Source of the DNA: an uncultured Enterobacter sp.
GTDB lineage: Bacteria > Pseudomonadota > Gammaproteobacteria > Enterobacterales > Enterobacteriaceae
Assembly (NCBI GenBank): GCA_946477805.1
Contig: CAMKZP010000150.1
Span: 1-8,077 of the forward strand
Length of the DNA: 8,077 nucleotides
Reading direction: 5' to 3'
Positions 1 through 5,969 of this stretch are shown here, piece after piece. Every line of letters starts with the position of its first letter. The stretch's first letter is position 1. The notes under the pieces were generated by a model, which saw only the letters and a program-made list of their open reading frames with translations, searched no databases and was not told the DNA's origin. Made by a program: the position numbers and the translations under genes.

Positions 1-47
1 CTACACTCGACTAGTCGTCGGCAGCGTCAGATGTGTATAAGAGACAG
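1..47 (+). other. Illumina Nextera P5-side adapter (artefact)
   Basis: Bases 15-47 are the complete Nextera read-1 transposase adapter, including the 19-base mosaic end that finishes AAGAGACAG. Bases 1-6 (CTACAC) are the end of the P5 primer, and bases 7-14 (TCGACTAG) occupy the i5 index position and match, as I recall, Nextera XT index S513. This is library DNA, not genome. Read on the minus strand it adds a false protein tail, VSYTHLTLPTTSRV, and a false stop to the neighbouring gene. Confidence 0.98.
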
Positions 48-1215
48 GAATATGTCTGGCATCACCTAAAGAATGAGCACGGAAGAATACCCATGCAACG
101 TTCACAAACATAAACGTAACGAGCCATGCAAGTGGTTTTGGCATGCAGTAGCCGCGCTTTTTCCACCACCGGTGGGCAACTAGTGCACCCCCATGCATCG
201 CTCCCCAAATGACAAACATCCAGCTCGCCCCATGCCATAGTCCACCAAGCACAAACGTAATAAAGAGGTTAAGGTAAACCCTATGGTTAGAGCAGCGGTT
301 TCCTCCAAGAGGAATGTAAATATAGTCACGAAGATAGCGGCCGAGAGTGATGTGCCAGCGCCGCCAGAAATCCTGAATATCAAGAGATTTGTAGGGTGAG
401 TTGAAGTTTAATGGCAACCATATATTAAAAAGAAGTGCTGCGCCAATAGCCATGTCGCAGTAGCCACTGAAATCAAAATAAAGCTGGAACGTATAAGACA
501 GGCTTGTAGCCCATGAGCTCAAGAAATCGTGATGTGCTCCAGGTGCAAATCCTGCATCGGCATATACTGCAAAATTATCTGCGATAATAACTTTTTTAAA
601 AAGGCCGATACTGAAAATAAACAGGCCCATGAAAATATTTCGATAGCGAATTGCCCAAGTCCATTTTGACTTAAACTGAGTCATCATTTCTTTATGATGA
701 AGAATGGGGCCTGCGATAAGGTGTGGGAAAAATGTTACGAAAAGAGCATAATTGATAAAGTCATACTCTTTGGCCTGTCCACGAAAACTATCAACAAGAA
801 AGGCTATCTGTGTAAATGTATAAAAACTTATTCCAAGAGGTAGAACAATATTTTTAAAAGTAAGTTCTAATGCGGTAAGGTCGTTTCTATGTTCGATAAA
901 AAAGTTTGTATATTTATAATACCCAAGGAATGCAAGGTTTATTGTTATGGCAATAGCGAGAAGCATTTTTCGTGAAATGCCAAGCCTGACTCCCTGAGTG
1001 AATGGCGAAACCGCTCCACCGACCATGAAGTTGAAAAAGATAGACCCAAGGAGCAACGGCAGATAGTTTACATCCCAGTACCCATAAAAAAACAAACTGC
1101 ATGCGACAAGCCAGCACTTCCCGGCGATTATGAGTCTGCGGTTGTTGAGTAAAAAATAGCCAAAAAAAGACACTGGCAAGAATAAAAAAATGAATACTGA
1201 TGAGCTAAACAGCAT
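48..1215 (-). CDS. AlgI/PatA-like MBOAT family O-acyltransferase, C-terminus missing
   Basis: This is a polytopic inner-membrane protein of the membrane-bound O-acyltransferase family, AlgI branch, which moves acetyl groups across the membrane to a polysaccharide, peptidoglycan or lipopolysaccharide sugar. The N-terminus (MLFSSSVFIFLFLPVSF) is typical of AlgI-like proteins. Hydrophobic segments recur throughout. The family core is present: FDFSGYCDMAIG at residues 247-258, NFNSPYKSLDIQDFWRRWH at 270-288, and GLWHGA at 325-330, whose His328 corresponds to the essential AlgI histidine. The frame is genomic for 389 codons; later residues come from adapter. AlgI-like proteins usually have about 460-510 residues, so roughly 70-120 are lost. 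A partner SGNH-type acetyltransferase gene often follows and would lie off the left end. The acceptor polymer is unknown; an O-antigen or capsule is a guess based on the island context. Family assignment is firm. Confidence 0.93.
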
Positions 1216-1633
1216 CGTAAGGCCCCGTTATCAAGTGAGGTTATTTTTTGAAAATCAGTCCAATCCGAAAGTTGGGAAGTGTAGCACTGCATCAGGACTT
1301 GATCGAGCCTCATATTTGATGATGCTGCATATATACACAGTAATTTTATGAGGTAACCATGCCAGGGACGACAGACATTCACGCCGTATTTATCGCGGCA
1401 ATAGAGTTAAACTCTAAAGGTTACCGCTATTTTTTTAATGAATATCTTAATCGGCCTGAGAGGATTTGATCCTTCGCCCCCCGACAGCCCATAATGGCGC
1501 GTGGTCGAATAAATGCTTTGTCATTAGTACTTTCTTATAATCACAATTTGCTCATTCATCTGGTGTAAAAATTATGAATCAATAGCCAAGGGTTACCATA
1601 TGTGGCTGATAATTAAATAAAATTTCGCGATAT
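1216..1633. other. AT-rich noncoding end of the island
   Basis: No open frame here has a convincing ribosome binding site or recognisable product. The stretch separates the start of the acyltransferase gene from the tRNA-Leu fragment. It contains a nested set of inverted repeats ending in a T run (1352-1436, listed separately), a further GGTTACC copy at 1591-1597, and a perfect TATAAT at 1536-1541 without a correctly spaced -35 box. The acyltransferase promoter should be in the first part, reading leftward, but I cannot point to one. Phage-type integrase arm sites would be expected near the right edge; I see no clear repeat set. Confidence 0.6.
1352..1436 (+). ncRNA. candidate structured RNA or intrinsic terminator
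   Basis: GGTAACC at 1352-1358 is the exact complement of GGTTACC at 1419-1425, giving a 7-bp closing helix. Inside it are a 4-bp hairpin, GCCG 1383-1386 with CGGC 1396-1399, and a 6-bp hairpin with a 3-base loop within 1402-1416 (TAGAGTTAAACTCTA). Four bases after the closing helix comes a run of seven Ts (1430-1436). Together this resembles a three-way-junction RNA that ends in an intrinsic terminator, read on the plus strand. No known RNA family is recognised and no promoter is evident. It could equally be a protein-binding palindrome cluster near an attachment site. Confidence 0.3.
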
Positions 1634-1684
1634 AAATCCCTCGGCGTTCGCGCTGTGTGGGTTCAAGTCCCACTCCGGCTACCA
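1634..1684 (+). other. leuZ: 3' fragment of tRNA-Leu (leuZ); probable attR
   Basis: These 51 bases match the 3' part of the enterobacterial tRNA-Leu(UAA) gene from the anticodon loop onward: the 3' anticodon strand (AAATCCCT), the long variable arm (CGGCG-TTCG-CGCTG), the T arm (GTGGG-TTCAAGT-CCCAC), the acceptor 3' strand and an encoded CCA. Upstream of 1634 the match is lost, so the D arm and the 5' acceptor strand are absent and this copy cannot make a tRNA. The break lies in the anticodon loop, a classic tyrosine-integrase crossover place. Compared with the E. coli leuZ I recall, the T-stem differs by a paired C-G to T-A change and the acceptor end reads GGCT instead of GGGT. Confidence 0.88.
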
Positions 1685-1725
1685 TGGGAAAAAGCAAAAT
1701 AATCAAAGCAATAAGCAGTGTCGTG

Positions 1726-1749
1726 AAACCACCGAAAGGTGGTTTTTTT
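1726..1749 (+). terminator. intrinsic terminator of the tRNA operon
   Basis: The stem AAACCACC (1726-1733) pairs with GGTGGTTT (1738-1745) around a GAAA loop, followed by Ts to 1749. It lies 41 bases beyond the tRNA CCA end, as expected for the glyW-cysT-leuZ operon terminator. Its presence next to the tRNA fragment argues that sequence from the fragment rightward is the original chromosomal flank. Confidence 0.92.
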
Positions 1750-1825
1750 GTGCCTGAAATTCACCCTTACAGATTATCCGGCTTTAGACGGCGCGTTAAG
1801 CTACGCTTAGAGAGGCAACATCATC

Positions 1826-1831
1826 AGGAGG
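1826..1831 (+). promoter_or_regulatory. strong ribosome binding site for the 70-codon gene
   Basis: AGGAGG at 1826-1831 (with GG continuing to 1833) lies four bases before the ATG at 1836. This is a near-perfect Shine-Dalgarno sequence and is the main reason for calling the small gene real. Confidence 0.8.
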
Positions 1832-1835
1832 GGTT

Positions 1836-2048
1836 ATGCTGAATCACTCTGAAGCGAAACGCTGGGCCTCTGTCATGCTGAAAGCCGCACTGTGCGACGG
1901 CATGGAGACACAAGAGATTTCTCGTCAGGTTCACCTTGTTTGCGATCGTCATGGCAAAGAGTGCCTTGAAGAACTCATTGAAGAAATCCTGAAAGAAGCG
2001 GGCAGGCTGGGCCCGCATCACAGCGATGGGCAGCTAACCCATCACTGA
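1836..2048 (+). CDS. hypothetical protein, 70 residues
   Basis: I do not recognise this small protein. It begins MLNHSEAKRW and looks soluble and largely helical: likely helices at about residues 5-20, 24-38 and 40-56, the last rich in Glu and Leu (LEELIEEILKEAG). There is no signal peptide or membrane segment. It has three cysteines (20, 36, 43) and a histidine-rich tail (HH at 61-62 and 69-70); whether these bind metal is unknown. The AGGAGG site fixes the start. It lies just beyond the tRNA operon terminator, so it needs its own promoter, probably within 1750-1825, where I see none that is convincing. It converges on livF. E. coli K-12 has small unknown genes in this neighbourhood (yecJ, yecH), but I cannot match it to either. 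Confidence 0.75.
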   Translation: MLNHSEAKRWASVMLKAALCDGMETQEISRQVHLVCDRHGKECLEELIEEILKEAGRLGPHHSDGQLTHH

Positions 2049-2064
2049 TCGATACTCTTATGCT

Positions 2065-2083
2065 GACCGCCTTCGGGCGGTTC
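2065..2083. terminator. hairpin between convergent genes, probable weak terminator
   Basis: ACCGCC at 2066-2071 pairs with GGCGGT at 2076-2081 around a stable TTCG loop, in the 48-base gap between the 70-codon gene and the end of livF. Neither strand has a good T run (TTCTCC on the plus strand), so it may act weakly in both directions or mainly protect mRNA 3' ends. Confidence 0.5.
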
Positions 2084-2096
2084 TCCATTTATAGCA

Positions 2097-2813
2097 TCAC
2101 GCTCCGCCCAGATAAGCTTTCCTGACCTCAGGGTCCCCCAGCAGCTCTGCGCCGCTGCCGCTCAGGCGGATCTGTCCGTTCACCATCACATACCCCCGGT
2201 CTGAGAGTTTCAGGGCATGATGTGCATTCTGCTCAACCAGAAAAATGGTCATGCCGCTGCGGGCCAGCTCGCGCAGGGTCTGAAAGATCTGCTTTACGAC
2301 AATAGGTGCCAGCCCGAGGCTCGGCTCGTCGAGAAGCAGCAGCCGGGGACGGCTCATCAACGCCCGCGCGATGGCGAGCATCTGCTGTTCCCCGCCGGAC
2401 ATGGTCATGGCGCGCTGCCTGCGCCGCTCCTTGAGGCGCGGAAAGAGCTCGAACATGGTTTGCAGATCTTCAGCGGCAAACTGGCTGCCAATCGGGATTG
2501 TCCCCATCAGCAGATTCTCTTCTACCGTCATGTCCGGGAAGATCCGCCGCCCTTCGGGGGCCTGCGCAATGCCGCCAGCGGCGACGTAGTGGGTGGATTT
2601 ATGGCTGATATCCTCTCCGCTAAAGAGGATCTGCCCGCCGCGGATGCGCGGTTGACCAAAGATAGACATCAGCAGCGTGGATTTGCCCGCGCCGTTGGCG
2701 CCAATCAGCGCCACGGTTTCACCCTTGTTGACCTGCAGGGAGACCTGCTTCAGCGCCTGGATCGCGCCGTAAAATACATCGACCTCCCGAAATTCCAGCA
2801 GCGGTTCGCTCAC
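2097..2813 (-). CDS. livF: branched-chain amino acid ABC transporter ATP-binding protein LivF
   Basis: One of the two cytoplasmic ATPases of the importer; it pairs with LivG and drives LivH/LivM. At 238 residues it is the usual LivF length. Visible ATPase motifs: Walker A GANGAGKST at 38-46 (Lys44), Q-loop Gln84 in GIAQAPEGR, signature MSGGEQQ at 138-144, and Walker B LLLLDEP at 158-164 (catalytic Glu163). The switch position reads VEQN, with Gln195 where many ABC ATPases have His; this is usual for LivF. The start is GTG, overlapping the livG stop in GTGA (2810-2813), with GAGG seven bases upstream, so translation is probably coupled to livG. It is the last gene of the operon. Identification is secure to family; that the substrate is leucine, isoleucine or valine is inferred. 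Confidence 0.95.
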   Translation of the reverse strand: MSEPLLEFREVDVFYGAIQALKQVSLQVNKGETVALIGANGAGKSTLLMSIFGQPRIRGGQILFSGEDISHKSTHYVAAGGIAQAPEGRRIFPDMTVEENLLMGTIPIGSQFAAEDLQTMFELFPRLKERRRQRAMTMSGGEQQMLAIARALMSRPRLLLLDEPSLGLAPIVVKQIFQTLRELARSGMTIFLVEQNAHHALKLSDRGYVMVNGQIRLSGSGAELLGDPEVRKAYLGGA

Positions 2814-3685
2814 AGGTTAACCTCGCTCTCTTCGGTGCCCAGATAGGCGGCAATCACCTTTTCGTCACGCTGGATCTGCTCCGGTTTTCCCTGGGCGATC
2901 ACGTCCCCGTGGTCGAGCACAATAATGTTGTCCGAAATTTCCATCACCATTCCCATATCGTGTTCAATCAGCAGCACCGTGGTCTCATGATGGTCGCGGA
3001 GAAAGCGAATGATGCTGCTCAGCTTGTGCGTTTCAACCGGGTTCAGCCCCGCGGCGGGCTCGTCAAGGCAGATCATCTCCGGGCCGGTGCACATCGCGCG
3101 GGCGATTTCCAGACGCCGCTGCTGGCCGTACGACATCTCCCCCGCCAGACGATTGGCGCAATCCACCAGGTCCACCACCTCCAGCCAGTAGAAGGCCCGG
3201 TCCAGCGCATCGCTTTCAGCCCGACGATAGGCGGGCGTGTTCAGAATGCCCGCAAGGAGGTTGCGGTTGACGCGCATGTGCTGCGCAACCAGCAGATTCT
3301 CAACCACCGACATCTCGCGAAACAGGCGGATGTTCTGGAAGGTGCGGGCAAGACCCGCGCGGTTCACCAGATGCGTCCCGCCAAACATTTTATAGAACAG
3401 GCGCTGTCCGAACTGCGCCGGGTTGAGCCAGTCTCCCGGCTGAAATTTTTGCCCGAGCACCTGAATGACGTTGGTGGTTTTGCTGCGCGTGGTGAATAAA
3501 ATCTTCCCGCCGGACGCGCGATAGAAACCGGTCAGACAGTTAAAGACGGTGGTTTTCCCGGCGCCGTTGGGGCCTATCAGGGCGGTAATCGAGCCGCGCT
3601 GCACGTTGAGGTTGACGTCGTTGAGGGCCTTGATCCCGCCGAAATGCATCATCAGGTGCTCAACGCTGAGTATGGTTCCGCTCAT
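2810..3685 (-). CDS. livG: branched-chain amino acid ABC transporter ATP-binding protein LivG, with insertion
   Basis: Second cytoplasmic ATPase of the importer. Walker A GPNGAGKTT at 38-46 (Lys44), Q-loop RTFQ at 114-117, signature MSYGQQRR at 185-192 (the SYGQ/AYGQ form used by LivG), Walker B ICLDEP at 205-210 (Glu209) and switch His242 in LLIEHD are all present, so it should hydrolyse ATP. It has 291 residues against about 255 in E. coli LivG. The excess is an insertion of roughly 30 residues between strand GGKILF (59-64) and the Q-loop (region 65-113, containing NPAQFGQRLFYKMFGG) and a tail about 6 residues longer. The ATG start overlaps the livM stop in ATGA (3682-3685), indicating translational coupling. 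The insertion is in frame and reads as protein, so it is not a frameshift. Confidence 0.95.
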   Translation of the reverse strand: MSGTILSVEHLMMHFGGIKALNDVNLNVQRGSITALIGPNGAGKTTVFNCLTGFYRASGGKILFTTRSKTTNVIQVLGQKFQPGDWLNPAQFGQRLFYKMFGGTHLVNRAGLARTFQNIRLFREMSVVENLLVAQHMRVNRNLLAGILNTPAYRRAESDALDRAFYWLEVVDLVDCANRLAGEMSYGQQRRLEIARAMCTGPEMICLDEPAAGLNPVETHKLSSIIRFLRDHHETTVLLIEHDMGMVMEISDNIIVLDHGDVIAQGKPEQIQRDEKVIAAYLGTEESEVNL

Positions 3686-4956
3686 GGCGCCACCCCTTTT
3701 CGCACGGCAAACCCGCTGCGGTTAATGCGGATCAAACCGCGCGGCCGCCAGATCATCATCACCACCATCAGCATGCCAAACAGCAGCACGCGGTACTCTG
3801 CAAAGCTGCGCAGCAGCTCAGGCGTGACGGTGAGCACAAAGGCGGCCAGCACCACGCCCAGCGTGGAGCCCATTCCGCCCAGCACCACGATGGCCAGAAT
3901 CAGTGCGGATTCGAAAAAGGTGAAAGAAGTGGGGTTCACGAACCCCTGATAGGTGGCAAAAAATACTCCGGCGATGCCCGCGGTGGACGCACCCAGGGTA
4001 AAGGCTGAAAGCTTAACCAGCACGTGGTTTAACCCCATCGAACGACAGGCAATCTCATCTTCGCGCAGGGCTTCCCACGCCCGGCCAATCGGCATTCTCG
4101 TCAGCCGGTGTTTGATATACAGCACCAGCAGCACCACCAGAAAAAGCACCGCGTAGATGAAGATAAATTTCATATTCGGGTTGTAGGTCAGGCCGAAAAA
4201 CTCGTGAAACGGCACGCCGCCTTCTTTTGCACGCCTGCCAAACTCCAGCCCGAAGAGGGTAGGTGGCGGGGCAGAAACGCCGTTGGGGCCGCCGGTAAAC
4301 GCCACCCAGTTGTTCAGCACCAGGCGGATGATCTCGCCAAACCCCAGGGTGACAATCGCCAGATAATCCCCGTGCATGCGCAGCACCGGAAAGCCGAGCA
4401 GGGCCCCGGCGGCGGCGGCCAGAATAGCCGCCAGCGGCAGCATGCTCCAGAACCCTAATCCCAGGTACTGATACCCCAGCGCCAGGCCATAGGCACCGAT
4501 GGCGTAGAAGGCGACGTAGCCAAGGTCCAGCAGGCCCGCCAGCCCAACAACGATATTCAGCCCAAGACCGAGCAGAACGTAGATAAGCCCGAGGATCGCC
4601 ACCGTCAGCACGTATTTCGTGGCAACGAAGGGGAAGCAGACGGCCAGCGCGATAATCAGCGGAATTATCCAGCGCATGCGGCTCTTGTAGTCCGCTGGCC
4701 GGACGTAAACCCCTGCGCTGTCGGCCTCGAACCGCGCCCGGAACCTCGCGCCGGGCGAGGTGGCTGAGAGGGCGCTCAGCAGAAAACGCCCCAGCATGAC
4801 GGTGCCGATAATCCACGCCAGCCGCTGGCCCTCAAAGGTGAAGCTGTAGCCGTCCAGCACCACGCCAGCGATGGGGCCGAAAACGATCAGGGCCACCAGT
4901 CCGGAGAAAATAGCATCCAGAATGCAGCGCTTGAGTGAAAAACCCTCTGAAGTCAT
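3682..4956 (-). CDS. livM: branched-chain amino acid ABC transporter permease LivM
   Basis: Inner-membrane permease that forms the translocation channel with LivH. From the ATG at 4956 it has 424 residues, almost the length of E. coli LivM (425). The first 95 residues hold about two hydrophobic segments before a loop, an N-terminal extension also seen in enterobacterial LivM; the conserved permease core follows, including GLGLNIVVGLAGLLDLGY near residue 130 and GDYLAIVTLGFGEI near 196. The cytoplasmic coupling loop GRAWEALREDEIACRSMGL at about 291-309 contacts the ATPases. A GTG at 4971 that overlaps the livH stop is an alternative start five codons earlier. I prefer the ATG because GAGGG at 4965-4969 lies eight bases upstream of it, whereas the GTG has little behind it. 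Confidence 0.95.
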   Translation of the reverse strand: MTSEGFSLKRCILDAIFSGLVALIVFGPIAGVVLDGYSFTFEGQRLAWIIGTVMLGRFLLSALSATSPGARFRARFEADSAGVYVRPADYKSRMRWIIPLIIALAVCFPFVATKYVLTVAILGLIYVLLGLGLNIVVGLAGLLDLGYVAFYAIGAYGLALGYQYLGLGFWSMLPLAAILAAAAGALLGFPVLRMHGDYLAIVTLGFGEIIRLVLNNWVAFTGGPNGVSAPPPTLFGLEFGRRAKEGGVPFHEFFGLTYNPNMKFIFIYAVLFLVVLLVLYIKHRLTRMPIGRAWEALREDEIACRSMGLNHVLVKLSAFTLGASTAGIAGVFFATYQGFVNPTSFTFFESALILAIVVLGGMGSTLGVVLAAFVLTVTPELLRSFAEYRVLLFGMLMVVMMIWRPRGLIRINRSGFAVRKGVAP

Positions 4957-4964
4957 CGTTTGCA

Positions 4965-4967
4965 CCC

Positions 4968-4969
<2 letters not shown>
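4965..4969 (-). promoter_or_regulatory. ribosome binding site deciding the livM start
   Basis: GAGGG on the minus strand, eight bases before the ATG at 4956-4954, supports that start over the GTG at 4971. The site overlaps the end of livH, so ribosomes finishing livH would be well placed to begin livM. Confidence 0.6.
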
Positions 4970-5885
<916 letters not shown>

Positions 5886-5935
5886 CGCGCGCTCGAATTG
5901 TGGGCCGCAGGTTGCCTGTAGCCTGATGGCGATCG

Positions 5936-5963
5936 GGCGTCGGCAGGCAAACCTGCCGACGCC
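5936..5963 (-). promoter_or_regulatory. intercistronic hairpin between livK and livH
   Basis: A perfect 12-bp GC-rich inverted repeat (5936-5947 with 5952-5963) with a four-base loop starts 7 bases after the livK stop codon and ends about 50 bases before livH. No T run follows on the minus strand, so it is not a full terminator. In operons of periplasmic binding proteins such hairpins shield the upstream mRNA from 3' exonucleases and cause partial termination, giving more binding protein than permease. That role is inferred here. Confidence 0.75.
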
Positions 5964-5969
5964 GTGCGG

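Larger units (their letters stand above)
48..1684. mobile_element. distal end of a genomic island or prophage integrated in leuZ (partial)
   Basis: This stretch is visibly richer in A and T than the liv and yecA DNA to its right. It carries an AlgI-like acyltransferase, a common type of island or prophage surface-modification cargo, and it ends exactly in a tRNA-Leu 3' fragment that is followed by a tRNA-operon terminator. Integration into a tRNA gene rebuilds the tRNA at one end and leaves a 3' fragment at the other; the fragment here is the second kind. No integrase is visible, which fits because integrase genes usually sit beside the intact tRNA at the opposite end. That the element is mobile is an inference. 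Whether it is a prophage, an ICE or a remnant cannot be told from this window. Confidence 0.6.

Noticed and set aside
1128..1382. 84-codon minus-strand frame upstream of the acyltransferase
   Set aside because: It overlaps the acyltransferase start in another frame, shows no recognisable domain and no ribosome binding site.
1518..1541. TTGTCA and TATAAT as a sigma-70 promoter
   Set aside because: The spacer is only 12 bases, far from the required 16-18, so it is not called as a promoter.
1657..1842. 61-codon plus-strand frame beginning MGSSPTPATMG
   Set aside because: The first residues are translated tRNA T-arm and acceptor sequence, a common false gene; it also runs through the terminator and has no ribosome binding site.
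2217..2846. 209-codon plus-strand frame opposite livF
   Set aside because: Mirror frame of a strongly supported ABC ATPase in GC-rich DNA; composition is unlike a natural protein.
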